Assembly: GCA_904387375.1 (NCBI GenBank)
Contig: CAJFLE010000005.1
Span: 21,309 to 85,308, forward strand
Origin: Candidatus Protoclostridium gallicola
GTDB taxonomy: Bacteria > Bacillota > Clostridia > Christensenellales > Pumilibacteraceae
Direction: 5' to 3'
DNA length: 64,000 nucleotides
Both the position numbers and the translations under genes were made by a program. Below are positions 29,570 to 38,502 of this stretch, one piece after another. The notes under the pieces are model-generated. The model saw nothing but the letters and a program-made list of their open reading frames with translations. It did no database searches and was not told the origin of the DNA. Each line of letters begins with the position of its first letter. Positions within the stretch are counted from its first letter, which is position 1.

Positions 29570-29573
29570 AGCC

Positions 29574-30383
29574 TCATATCTCTTCCACGCCTGCGGGTGC
29601 GCAGCGGACGGCGAAACAGCCGAAGCCGTGCGAGCGGAGCAGTTTTTCCTCCTTTTCTCCTCCGCCGAGCGCGTACAGACAGCCGCCGCTGCCCGTCAGG
29701 TGCGGGGTCAGCCCCGCGCTTTCCATAAGCTCCGCCGCCGCCTTTATGCGCGGGTTGAGCAGGGCAGCCGCGGGCGCGAGGTCGTTGATAAGTTCCTCTT
29801 CGGGCACGGAGCCGAGAGCGAGGGCGCGCACGAGCGCGTCGCTGCAGCCGCCGGAACCGCCGCCCAGACGGTCGAACGCTTCGTAGCAGGCCGCGGTGCC
29901 GACCGCTCCGCAATCGGCCACGAGCGCCGAAAAGGAGGCCGACGAGGGCACGGATTCGGTCGCGTCGCCGGTGCCGGTCACGCGCGCCGTGCCGCCGCGT
30001 ATCATGAACAGTACGTCGCTCCCTATGCGGGGAGCGAGTTTTTTTACATCGACGCCTGCGAGCTTCTCCGCCGCCCACAGCACCGCCGCGGCGTCGGCGG
30101 ACGAGCCGCCCATGCCTCCGCCCACGGGTATGCCCTTCTTCACCGTGACCGACAGGCGCAGGCCGCACTCCTTTTCCACGAGCGCGGCAGCCGAAAGCGC
30201 GGTGTTGCGTTCGGGATTCACGGAAGCATTGAGAAAACGCACCCGCGTCCGGTCGGACGGGAGAATTTCCGCCTCGTCGAAAACGGTCACCGAGGTCATC
30301 ACGCTGTCCAGCGTATGCAGTCTGCCCCGCCTGCCCGTTATGTATAGGGAAAGATTGAGTTTGCCGTATGCCCTGACTTTCAT
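29574..30383 (-). CDS. ispE: 4-(cytidine 5'-diphospho)-2-C-methyl-D-erythritol kinase
   Basis: AYGKLNLSLYITGRR, IPVGGGMGGSSADAAAVL, LTGSGGCLYAL; start MKVRAYGK at 30383. Confidence 0.93.
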   Translation of the reverse strand: MKVRAYGKLNLSLYITGRRGRLHTLDSVMTSVTVFDEAEILPSDRTRVRFLNASVNPERNTALSAAALVEKECGLRLSVTVKKGIPVGGGMGGSSADAAAVLWAAEKLAGVDVKKLAPRIGSDVLFMIRGGTARVTGTGDATESVPSSASFSALVADCGAVGTAACYEAFDRLGGGSGGCSDALVRALALGSVPEEELINDLAPAAALLNPRIKAAAELMESAGLTPHLTGSGGCLYALGGGEKEEKLLRSHGFGCFAVRCAPAGVEEI

Positions 30384-30389
30384 GATAAT

Positions 30390-30417
30390 ATTATAAATCA
30401 AAAAGGCGTTTCCGCAA
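30390..30417 (-). promoter_or_regulatory. ispE promoter, leaderless geometry
   Basis: TTGCGG (30417-30412), 16 bp, TATAAT (30395-30390), 6 nt, ATG 30383. Confidence 0.6.
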
Positions 30418-30429
30418 AGGAAACGCCTT
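30396..30429 (-). terminator. Terminator downstream of the sipL-like gene
   Basis: AAGGCGTTTCC-TTTGC-GGAAACGCCTTTTTGATTT on minus strand. Confidence 0.8.
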
Positions 30430-30458
30430 GACGAATTTTGTCGTATTTTGTCGATTGA

Positions 30459-31931
30459 TCATTTTGTGCGGAAAACGAATACCTTGTCGCCCCGGCTCAG
30501 AGGAAAATCGAGCTCGTCGTTCTGCATGAGCACGGTTTCGGGCGTGACCCGGAGTTCCCTGGCGCTGTCCCACAGCGTTTCGCCGCCCGACGCCACATAT
30601 ACCGAGATCATGCCCTTGCGATCGGGGTACGGTTCGCCGCACACAGCCGCCGTAACGGCTTCGGCCTTCACCTCTTTCGCCGTCTGCAGGCAGAAGTGCA
30701 GTTCGCACCTGACGTTAAGCTCGCCCAGCCGCGACGGCCGCACGCTTATCTTGCCCACCGCGCCCGTCACGTCGAACAGCGTATCGTCGTCCGCCTCCAC
30801 GTCGGTGACGACCTTGAACGGTATTTCGGCGGCGCAGGAGCTTTTGCGTCCCGCTTCGGCGTCGGCATAGATGATCGTTCCGGTAACCGCTCCCTCGATG
30901 ACCGCCCTGCCGTATTCGCAATACGCCGACAGCGGCTGAGCCGCGAAGCAGCACAGCGCGAGCACTCTGTCCGCGTTCTCGCCCTCTGGCAGCGTTACGG
31001 CGCCTTCGGCCTGGCCGGATACGCAGTGCTCGCCCGTCACCGCCACGCCGCGCACCGGAGTGCGGGTCAGGGTCAGTTCGCAGTCGGGGCTGAACGCGTC
31101 CACGGCGCAGCTTGCAGCGAGTTCGGAGTATACCGCGCCGGTAAGGTCGACGGTCACTATAAAGGTTATGCCCTCTTCGCTCTCCTCCGCCGCCACGGTC
31201 GCGCATACCGCGCGCATCTGTACGAGATCGCCGCGGCGCGCGCCTTCGGCCGCGAGTTCCTCGCTGAAAGGCAGTACGAGCGCGAAGGGCTGCAAAGCGC
31301 CGTCCGCCGTCAGTCCCATGCCGTCGATGCAGACGTCGCCGCTCACGGTCACCGAGTCGAGCCCGGCCTCCGCGCCGCTTATGCAGGTGCGGGCGTCGGC
31401 GCAGACGTAGCGCGCCAGTTCCACTTTATTTTCGGAGCGCACTTCCGCCTTGCCCGTCACTTTCGCGACGAGACGGGAAAACGTCATGCGGCTGTCGCCG
31501 GTGAACACGCCGTCGCTCTGCGGCAGCGGCTCGGGAATCACCGAACGTTCCTCGGCGTACAGCGTTATTTCTATGACGGAAGCGAGCGTGACGCTGTCGT
31601 TTTCCACCGAAACCACGTCGGTGTCGAGCACTCTGCCCACCGCCGTGACCGAGGACGAGGGAGTTATGCCGTCCAGCTCCGCGCGGTCTGTGAATTCCGT
31701 CCAGCCGCTTTCGCGCGACAGGCCGTCGCCGGACGACGCCACGATGTCGACGGTTTCCCTGCCCGCCAGACGCACCTCGCCCGTCAGCGTTTCGCTCACG
31801 CGGACGTAGCAGGAAGCGCACGCCGAAAGCACCTTCGTCACGCCGCCGCACCTGATGTGCGTCTGAGCTATCGTCTGTATTTTTCCTATCTGCCTGATGT
31901 ATCCGGCTATTGCGTTTTCGGTCGAGTCCAT
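30459..31931 (-). CDS. DUF3794 + C-terminal LysM protein, SipL-like spore envelope protein
   Basis: Repeated DUF3794-like modules and LysM-like end (ISVYVASGGETLWDSARELRVTPETVLMQND...LSRGDKVFVFR). Confidence 0.8.
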   Translation of the reverse strand: MDSTENAIAGYIRQIGKIQTIAQTHIRCGGVTKVLSACASCYVRVSETLTGEVRLAGRETVDIVASSGDGLSRESGWTEFTDRAELDGITPSSSVTAVGRVLDTDVVSVENDSVTLASVIEITLYAEERSVIPEPLPQSDGVFTGDSRMTFSRLVAKVTGKAEVRSENKVELARYVCADARTCISGAEAGLDSVTVSGDVCIDGMGLTADGALQPFALVLPFSEELAAEGARRGDLVQMRAVCATVAAEESEEGITFIVTVDLTGAVYSELAASCAVDAFSPDCELTLTRTPVRGVAVTGEHCVSGQAEGAVTLPEGENADRVLALCCFAAQPLSAYCEYGRAVIEGAVTGTIIYADAEAGRKSSCAAEIPFKVVTDVEADDDTLFDVTGAVGKISVRPSRLGELNVRCELHFCLQTAKEVKAEAVTAAVCGEPYPDRKGMISVYVASGGETLWDSARELRVTPETVLMQNDELDFPLSRGDKVFVFRTK

Positions 31932-32022
31932 TTGTTCCTCCTTGCTGTCCGTATAATCTATGCCCGGCCGCGCGCGTATATTCCAAAAAAAAGTCCCGGG
32001 TCTGTGCCCGGGACTCCGTCCG

Positions 32023-32484
32023 TCAGAATGTGAATCCGTCGTCCTCGTCTTCGTCGTCGTCCTCGCCGTCGTCGGCGAAGTCGTCGGGATTGATATATTC
32101 GAAATCGTCCTCTTTGGGTCCGACGGGTTCCTCTTCCTCCTCTTCTTCCTGCTCTTCCTCGTCGTCGAGCACCACGAGAGGCAGATCGTCCTCGTCGTCG
32201 AGATCGGAAACTTCCTCGTCGTCCACCCATTCGTCCGATTCGCTTTCTTCCGTTTTTTCCTTGGCGGCCTGCTCCTTCTTGCACTCTATGCACATATCCT
32301 CGCCTTCTTCGCAGTAGTTGGTATGGCATATAGGGCAGAGCCTGCCCTCCGCTTCGTCCTCGTCGGGAAGCAGAAAATTCGCTTCCATAAGGCCGAGTTC
32401 GGCCTTGCAGACGTCGCAATACTGTTCGCCCACGGGCATGTAGTTAAGTTCGCATCTCGGGCACAGCGTGTACTTTCTTTCCAT
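32023..32484 (-). CDS. Double zinc-ribbon protein with hyperacidic C-terminus, unknown function
   Basis: CPRCELNYMPVGEQYCDVC and CPICHTNYCEEGEDMCIEC followed by a D/E-rich tail; SD aggaga. Confidence 0.8.
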   Translation of the reverse strand: MERKYTLCPRCELNYMPVGEQYCDVCKAELGLMEANFLLPDEDEAEGRLCPICHTNYCEEGEDMCIECKKEQAAKEKTEESESDEWVDDEEVSDLDDEDDLPLVVLDDEEEQEEEEEEEPVGPKEDDFEYINPDDFADDGEDDDEDEDDGFTF

Positions 32485-32545
32485 AATACAGACTTCTCCT
32501 GTCCAGTTTATGTAATATGATTTTATTGCGCGATCCGCGTTTGTG

Positions 32546-33034
32546 TTACTGCGGGCGCGTAAGATCTATTATACGCTTTTTCTTTTTTTCGGCATACGCG
32601 CGCGTATTCACGGTGCCGCCGGCGTCGGCATAGTTTACGACGAGCACGACGTCGGACTTGTCCACCATGTATTTGTTGCGCTTGTTCATGCAGTATTTGC
32701 TGTACGCGTTGGAAACATACGTCACCTCGGCGCACGCGGCGAGAATTTTGTCGTAGCGGAAGCGATCCGCCGCGGCGAGTCTGTCGCTCTGCCCTATATA
32801 CGGCACGGCCGCCTCCAATTCGATATCCGGATATACGTCCTTTAAGTCGAGGACGCACTCCGCGAACCAGGTGTCCGCACCGAGAGCCATGCCCGTTATA
32901 AAGCGGGTATAGCCTTCTTCGATAAGCTGCACGACCGCGGCGCGCATGCGCTCCATCAGTTCGGCGTGCTGCCTGCTGCCTTCCGCGAAAGGTATTTTCT
33001 GCGGACGGTTGCCTGTCAAACATACTGCGTTCAT
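32546..33034 (-). CDS. SLOG/YpsA-like (DUF1273-type) family protein
   Basis: MNAVCLTGNRPQKIPF, RFITGMALGADTWFAE, KSDVVLVVNYADAGGTVNT. Confidence 0.8.
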   Translation of the reverse strand: MNAVCLTGNRPQKIPFAEGSRQHAELMERMRAAVVQLIEEGYTRFITGMALGADTWFAECVLDLKDVYPDIELEAAVPYIGQSDRLAAADRFRYDKILAACAEVTYVSNAYSKYCMNKRNKYMVDKSDVVLVVNYADAGGTVNTRAYAEKKKKRIIDLTRPQ

Positions 33035-33041
33035 ACCGCAT

Positions 33042-33070
33042 ATTATACACACCGACTCCCGCCTTGTCAA
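33042..33070 (-). promoter_or_regulatory. SLOG gene promoter, leaderless geometry
   Basis: TTGACA (33070-33065), 17 bp, TATAAT (33047-33042), 7 nt, ATG 33034. Confidence 0.8.
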
Positions 33071-33088
33071 TAAGTTTTCGCAAAAATC

Positions 33089-33117
33089 TTGACTTTATTT
33101 TCAAAACGAAATATACT
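33089..33117 (+). promoter_or_regulatory. M20 dipeptidase promoter, leaderless geometry
   Basis: TTGACT (33089-33094), 17 bp, TATACT (33112-33117), 6 nt, ATG 33124. Confidence 0.8.
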
Positions 33118-33123
33118 ACTTAT

Positions 33124-34509
33124 ATGTTAAACGATCTCGCGGAATTCATAGAAATAGAAAGCGTGCTCGGGGAGCCGGAGGAAAACGCTCCGTTCGGCAG
33201 AGAAAACGCGCGCGCACTCGCCCTGTTTCTGGAAAAAGCCGCCGCTTACGGGCTGAAAACGGGCAGCGACGGCGGTTATGCGGGCTGGGCGGAATACGGC
33301 GATGGAGAGACGCTTATCGGCGTGCTCGCCCATCTCGACGTCGTGCCCGCAGGCGGGGGCTGGTCGTACGATCCGTTCAGACTGACGGTGAAGGACGGGA
33401 ATATGTACGGCCGCGGCGTGAGCGACGACAAGGGGCCGCTCGTGGCCTGCCTGCATGCGCTCGCGCGGCTGAGGCGGGAGAACGCCGATCTCGGCTGCCG
33501 GGTTCGGCTCATAGCGGGCTGCAACGAGGAAACGGGCAGCGAGTGCATAAAGCATTACGTCAGGCACTGCGAGATCCCAAAGGCTTCTTTCACGCCCGAC
33601 GCTGACTTCCCCGTCGTCGCGAGCGAGAAAGGCATCGCGCATCTGAAAATAACCTTCCCGCGCTCCGAGGCGCTTGCCGAAGGCAAAATAACGGCGCAGG
33701 CGGGCACGCGCCCCAACGTGGTGCCCAACGCGGCGACTCTGCTCATCGGACGCGGCTCCCCGCTCTTCGATGCGCTGGCGGCCGAATTCAGGGACGTGAG
33801 CGGCCTGCCGCATGCGGAAAGGATTGCGGGAGTATTGAAAGATTACGGCTGCGATCCCGCCGATTTCGCGTGCGAGATGACGGACGACGGACTGCGCGTT
33901 ACGGCGCGCGGCATCGCGGCGCACGGCTCGACGCCCGAAAAGGGCGACAACGCGGCGGCGAAAATACTGTTCATGCTCCTCGCGCTGACGGGCGACGAAA
34001 GCGTCGCGGCGGCGTGCGAATACCTCGCGCCGAGGGACGCCGCAGAACGTCTGGGCATTGCCGCGGAGGACGCGACCGGCGCGCTGACGATGAACCTCGG
34101 CGTATTGTCCGCCGTCGGCGGAGTGCTGTCGCTCACCGTGGACATAAGGACGCCGGCTTGTTCGGACTACGCGGACATAAAGCGCAGGCTCGCGGAGGCG
34201 CTGACGGGCGCGGAGATAACCGAGCTGCACCGCTCCGAGCCGCTGGCGTTCGACGAAAACGATACGCTCGTATCAACGCTGCTCGGCGTATACCGCAAGG
34301 TCACGGGCGACACGGCTTCGCGGCCGCTGCACATCGGCGGAGGGACGTACGCCAAGGAGCTGCCCAACTGCGTGGGCTTCGGCGCCGTCTTCCCCGGCAC
34401 GGACACGCGCATGCACGAGCCGGACGAGTTCTACCCCGTCGCGGCGTTCGAAAAGCTGGAAACGATATATTACGAGGCGATAAAAGCGCTGTGCGCGGCG
34501 TACAGATAA
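33124..34509 (+). CDS. M20 family dipeptidase (PepV/Sapep-like)
   Basis: VLAHLDVVPAGGGWSYDPF, YGRGVSDDKGPLVACLHAL, GCNEETGSECIKHY. Confidence 0.9.
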   Translation: MLNDLAEFIEIESVLGEPEENAPFGRENARALALFLEKAAAYGLKTGSDGGYAGWAEYGDGETLIGVLAHLDVVPAGGGWSYDPFRLTVKDGNMYGRGVSDDKGPLVACLHALARLRRENADLGCRVRLIAGCNEETGSECIKHYVRHCEIPKASFTPDADFPVVASEKGIAHLKITFPRSEALAEGKITAQAGTRPNVVPNAATLLIGRGSPLFDALAAEFRDVSGLPHAERIAGVLKDYGCDPADFACEMTDDGLRVTARGIAAHGSTPEKGDNAAAKILFMLLALTGDESVAAACEYLAPRDAAERLGIAAEDATGALTMNLGVLSAVGGVLSLTVDIRTPACSDYADIKRRLAEALTGAEITELHRSEPLAFDENDTLVSTLLGVYRKVTGDTASRPLHIGGGTYAKELPNCVGFGAVFPGTDTRMHEPDEFYPVAAFEKLETIYYEAIKALCAAYR

Positions 34510-34548
34510 CGCGCGCGGCAATAGGAACATAAAATCAGAAGTATGCGA

Positions 34549-34582
34549 AAAACCGCGGGAGTACCCGCGGTTTTCGTGTTTT
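34549..34582. terminator. Bidirectional terminator between the dipeptidase and ROK kinase genes
   Basis: AAAACCGCGGG-AGTA-CCCGCGGTTTT. Confidence 0.75.
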
Positions 34583-34592
34583 TTGGTTATGT

Positions 34593-35534
34593 TCAGTTAT
34601 TGAGCCATGCAACGAGCGCAGCCGCGCCGATGATGCCGGCGTCGTTTTTGAGCGTCGCTATGTGCAGGCCGACGTGAGGGCCTTCGCCGAACGAATATTC
34701 GGCCACGTATTTCTTGAGCGGAACGAGCAGAACGTCGCCCTGCGCGCACACGCCGCCGCCGAGAATGATCGCTTCGGGACGGAGCGCGTTGACGATATTG
34801 ACGAGACCTTCGCCGAGCATGGTTATGTAATGCTCGAACACGGATTTGGCCGCTTTGTCGTTCAGCAGCATGCCGTCGAACACCGTCTTGCCGTTTACTT
34901 TCTCTATATCCGGGCAGACCTCCCACAGCTTGCTGTGCGGATTTTTCATCATCGCGCGCTTGGTGTCGCGTATGAGCGCGGTGGCGGAGGAATATGCCTC
35001 GAAGCAGCCGCGGCGGCCGCAGGTACAGGGCTCGCCGCCCGACTTTATGACCACGTGGCCTATTTCGGCGCCCTTGGACTGATTGCCTTCGAACAGGCGG
35101 CCGTCTATGATTATGCCGCTGCCGATGCCCGTGCCTATCGTGATGAACACGCTGGAATTATACGCCTTGCCCGCGCCGTATTTGGCTTCGCCGAGCGCGG
35201 CGGCGTTGGCGTCGTTGCAGACGCGGGTGGGATAGCCCGTCAGTTTCTGCATTTTCTCGCCGAGGGGAACGTAGTCCCATTTGAGGTTATACGCATGGTC
35301 GACCATTCCCGTGCAGGAGTTCACGGCGCCGGGGCAGCCTATGCCCACGCCCGTGATTATCTTGTCGCCCGCTTCGTCTTTGAGTTCGTTGACCATGCCC
35401 GCGATGTCGGCTATGATCTTGTCCGCCCCCGCTTCGGTGTCCGTCACGACGGAGCGCCACGAGATTATGCGCCCCTCCTTGACCAATCCGGCCTTTATCG
35501 ACGTGCCGCCGATATCGATTCCGATCTGATACAT
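34593..35534 (-). CDS. glcK: ROK family glucokinase
   Basis: IGIDIGGTSIKAGLV, GCPGAVNS, GGEPCTCGRRGCFEAYSS. Confidence 0.93.
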   Translation of the reverse strand: MYQIGIDIGGTSIKAGLVKEGRIISWRSVVTDTEAGADKIIADIAGMVNELKDEAGDKIITGVGIGCPGAVNSCTGMVDHAYNLKWDYVPLGEKMQKLTGYPTRVCNDANAAALGEAKYGAGKAYNSSVFITIGTGIGSGIIIDGRLFEGNQSKGAEIGHVVIKSGGEPCTCGRRGCFEAYSSATALIRDTKRAMMKNPHSKLWEVCPDIEKVNGKTVFDGMLLNDKAAKSVFEHYITMLGEGLVNIVNALRPEAIILGGGVCAQGDVLLVPLKKYVAEYSFGEGPHVGLHIATLKNDAGIIGAAALVAWLNN

Positions 35535-35559
35535 TTCCTTTTCTTCACCTTTTTTGCTT

Positions 35560-36795
35560 TTATTTTATTATTATCTTGCCGATGGAGCCGGACAGCTTGT
35601 CACGTTCGTCCTTCTCCTTGTCGTTGAGATAATTGTTGAACATATTGACCACGTTCATGCGGTTGGTTATGACGAGTTTGCGCGTGACGGGCAGAGGCGG
35701 CATTTTGAATGCCAGTTTCTCTCCGCCTTCCGCGGCGGGCGGCGCCTCCTTTTCGGCGGCGACGTTCTCGCTCTGCATCTTTTTCTTTTCGGGAAGCTGC
35801 ACGGCGGACGAATAGGTCTTGTCGGACACGTTGCCGCCCAGGCGGGATACTTCCACGTAGTCGGAGAACACGCGCGGCTGAGGCGTCTGTGCGGCCGTAT
35901 GAGCCGCTGCTGCCGCGGCGGGCTGAGCCTTTTCTTCTCCGATTTTCTGTTTCGTCGGCTCTGCGGCCGGTTCGGAAGCGGCGGACTTTTCCGCGGCGGG
36001 CGCTGCCTGCTCCTCTTCGTGCGTTTCTTCTGCCGCGGGCGCCGACGGTACGGTTTCCGTCACCGGCGCGGGACGCTGCTCCGCGGGCTCGGTTCCGGCC
36101 GCGGGAACTTCCTCTTTCACCGGCTCTTCGGCAGGCTGTGCGGCCACTGCCGGCTCTTCCGGAACGGTTTCGGCAGTCACCGGCTGCCCGGTCTCTGCGG
36201 GTTCGGGCGCCGTTTCGGCCGCGGGAGCGGGCTGCGCTTCGACAGGCCGAGCGTCCGGAGTTACCGCAACCGGCGTTTCGGTCGGCGCGGGCTGCGCGAC
36301 TTCGGGCGCCGCGGGAGCCTGCTCAGCTTCCGGCGCGTATGGCACGCGCTCCGTCCCGATATTCTCGCCCGTTATAACCGCAACGTATACTCCGCTGCGG
36401 CGTCTTGCGAAAGCGAGCACGAGATCGACGACGGCGAGCAGCGACAGCAGCGCGGCCAGTCCGGTGCCGAGTACGGTTCCGAACACGCCTACTGCTCCGC
36501 CCAGCATGGGCACCGCAAACAGCTCGGTATCGTTATTCATAAACGCCAGGCTACCGTCGGCGTCGGTTACGGACAAGCCGAACAGACTCGTTTTCGTCAG
36601 GACGTACACGCACCACACGGCGATCATGACCACGATCAGCACGATGTCGATGACGCGGAAAAACACCGTTCCGGATGTGGACGGCTTCCCCGCTGCGGCA
36701 AGGCGCACGAGCGCGATGAGCATGAGCAGGGAGAGCGCTCCGAAAACGGCCGTGTATACTATTCCGAAAGTGTCGAACTCATATAATAACGGCAT
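35560..36795 (-). CDS. Membrane protein, N-terminal TM helices plus long Pro/Ala/Glu-rich linker and conserved-looking C-terminal segment, unknown function
   Basis: Hydrophobic helices in the first about 140 aa, low-complexity PAE region, C-terminal VTRKLVITNRMNVVNMFNNYLNDKEKDERDKLSGSIGKIIIK. Confidence 0.75.
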   Translation of the reverse strand: MPLLYEFDTFGIVYTAVFGALSLLMLIALVRLAAAGKPSTSGTVFFRVIDIVLIVVMIAVWCVYVLTKTSLFGLSVTDADGSLAFMNNDTELFAVPMLGGAVGVFGTVLGTGLAALLSLLAVVDLVLAFARRRSGVYVAVITGENIGTERVPYAPEAEQAPAAPEVAQPAPTETPVAVTPDARPVEAQPAPAAETAPEPAETGQPVTAETVPEEPAVAAQPAEEPVKEEVPAAGTEPAEQRPAPVTETVPSAPAAEETHEEEQAAPAAEKSAASEPAAEPTKQKIGEEKAQPAAAAAAHTAAQTPQPRVFSDYVEVSRLGGNVSDKTYSSAVQLPEKKKMQSENVAAEKEAPPAAEGGEKLAFKMPPLPVTRKLVITNRMNVVNMFNNYLNDKEKDERDKLSGSIGKIIIK

Positions 36796-36801
36796 AATAG
36801 A

Positions 36802-36830
36802 ATTATATATAAAACGACGCGTTTTGTCAA
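36802..36830 (-). promoter_or_regulatory. Promoter of the 35560-36795 gene, leaderless geometry
   Basis: TTGACA (36830-36825), 17 bp, TATAAT (36807-36802), 6 nt, ATG 36795. Confidence 0.8.
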
Positions 36831-38383
36831 TACTTTTTGGATTTTTTAACGCCCGCTGCGGCGTTTATTTTTACGGAGCGCGACAAAAGCTCGCGCGGGT
36901 GCAGCACTCCAGCGGCCGCGAGCGCGGCAAGGTACACCGTTCCGAACGCGGCGAGCGCGGTCAGCGTGGCGGCGACAGGCGGCAGAGGCAGCATGAGAAC
37001 GGCTCCGCCGGCAAGACATGCTGCCGCGGCGGAAAGCGCGCACACCGCAAACGGCCGCGCGGGAATGCCGCGCAGACCGTCCAGGGCGGCGGCAGCGTCG
37101 AGCGCGAAGGTCACGGCGTACGCGGCGACGGAAGCGGCGGCGCTGCCCGTCATGCCGGCGAGAGGAAGCAGCAGCGCGGTCAGGACGGCTTTGAGCGCGC
37201 CGCCGATAAGCAGATTGACGGCGGGCACGTACGCCCTGCCGGCCGCCTGCAGATAAGTCGTCGCTATCTGCATATAGCAGACGTACAGCACGCTCACGGA
37301 CGACACGCGGAGCACGGACGCCGCGACTTCGGTCAGCGCGGGAGTAAGGCCGGAGGAATACAGCAGCGTCACGAGCGGCCGGGCGAACAGGCAGAGCGCC
37401 GCGCTGCCGCCGAGACCGACGACGTGGGCGTATTTCATTCCCTCGGCGACGTATCCGTCCGCACGTTCTCCCCGCTTCAGCGCCGCGGAAAACCTCGGCA
37501 CGAGCGCGGCCGCAACCGCAGAGGTCACCACCGCGGGCAGATTGACTATCGCCGACACGGGCGCGCCGGCGGCGCCGTACAGCGACGTGGCTTCCGTCAC
37601 CGGCATGCCGCCCGCGACGAGGATATTGACTATCATTACGCTGTCGATGAGCTGCAGCAGCGGGAGCACGAGCGAGCCGAAGGATATGGGCAGCGCGCTC
37701 CCGTACACGTCGGCGAGGACGGCGCGCACGGGCGGCGCGGCGCCTTCCGGAGTTTCGTTTCTCCGCCGAGCGAGCAGACCGACGGCAAGCGCGAGAAGCG
37801 CAAGCGCTTCGCTCGCCGTTATGCCGATGGCGGCGCCGGCGACGCCGCACTCAACGCCGTAAGGCATGAGCGCCGCGGCGAAGAACAGTCCGGCGCCCAG
37901 CTTCACGACCTGCTCGACGAGCTGACTGGCCGCCGTCGGGAACATATTGTTCCTGCCCTGCCACCACCCGCGCAGCGCGGCGAGGAGGGACACGAACAGC
38001 ACGGACGGGGCGAGCGCGACGTATGCGGCCGCGGCGAGAGGATTGCCCTGCAGACGGGCGAAAAACGCGCCTCCCAGCGCCATTATAAGACTGCCCGCCA
38101 GTCCCGCAGCGGCAAGGGAAAGTACGCTCACGGTAAGAATGCGCCTGCTCTCGCGCGTGTTTCCGACGGCGAGCGCACGCGCGGTGCTGCGCGACACCGC
38201 CTGAGGAATGCCGCCGCTCGACAGCGCGAGCAGCGTCGTATATGCGGGAAACACAAGCTGGTATATGCCCATGCCTTCGGCGCCGAGCACGGTGACGAGC
38301 GGGATTTTATACAGCGCGCCTATGACCTTGGCGACAAGTCCGGCGGCGGCGAGGAACGCGGCTGAACGGAAAAAGTTTTTCAT
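36827..38383 (-). CDS. spoVB: Stage V sporulation protein B (MOP flippase family)
   Basis: Polytopic; LVAKVIGALYKIPLVTVLGAEGMGIYQLVFPAYTTLLALSSGGIPQAVSR. Confidence 0.85.
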   Translation of the reverse strand: MKNFFRSAAFLAAAGLVAKVIGALYKIPLVTVLGAEGMGIYQLVFPAYTTLLALSSGGIPQAVSRSTARALAVGNTRESRRILTVSVLSLAAAGLAGSLIMALGGAFFARLQGNPLAAAAYVALAPSVLFVSLLAALRGWWQGRNNMFPTAASQLVEQVVKLGAGLFFAAALMPYGVECGVAGAAIGITASEALALLALAVGLLARRRNETPEGAAPPVRAVLADVYGSALPISFGSLVLPLLQLIDSVMIVNILVAGGMPVTEATSLYGAAGAPVSAIVNLPAVVTSAVAAALVPRFSAALKRGERADGYVAEGMKYAHVVGLGGSAALCLFARPLVTLLYSSGLTPALTEVAASVLRVSSVSVLYVCYMQIATTYLQAAGRAYVPAVNLLIGGALKAVLTALLLPLAGMTGSAAASVAAYAVTFALDAAAALDGLRGIPARPFAVCALSAAAACLAGGAVLMLPLPPVAATLTALAAFGTVYLAALAAAGVLHPRELLSRSVKINAAAGVKKSKKY

Positions 38384-38451
38384 CCGTATTATTATGCGTA
38401 TCCCGGCGCGCAAAATTCGCCTTCTGCTGCGCAGGGCGGAGAAGATACGAC

Positions 38452-38480
38452 AAAATCCCGCGGAAGATTCCGCGGGATCT
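38452..38480 (-). terminator. Terminator downstream of rpsI
   Basis: ATCCCGCGGAA-TC-TTCCGCGGGATTTTG on minus strand. Confidence 0.7.
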
Positions 38481-38502
38481 GCGTTGCGTAAAGAAATAAC
38501 GA

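Noticed and set aside
32040-32260. TCC/TCG-rich repeat tract as a microsatellite or CRISPR-like repeat
   Set aside because: It is simply the codon pattern of the Asp/Glu-rich tail on the opposite strand.
36464-38365. 633-aa ORF on the plus strand
   Set aside because: Antisense to spoVB and the membrane protein; low-complexity Arg/Gly/His.
36840-38410. spoVB as a further leaderless case
   Set aside because: A CATAAT box lies 7 nt from the ATG but no convincing -35 at 16-18 bp was seen, so it was not counted.
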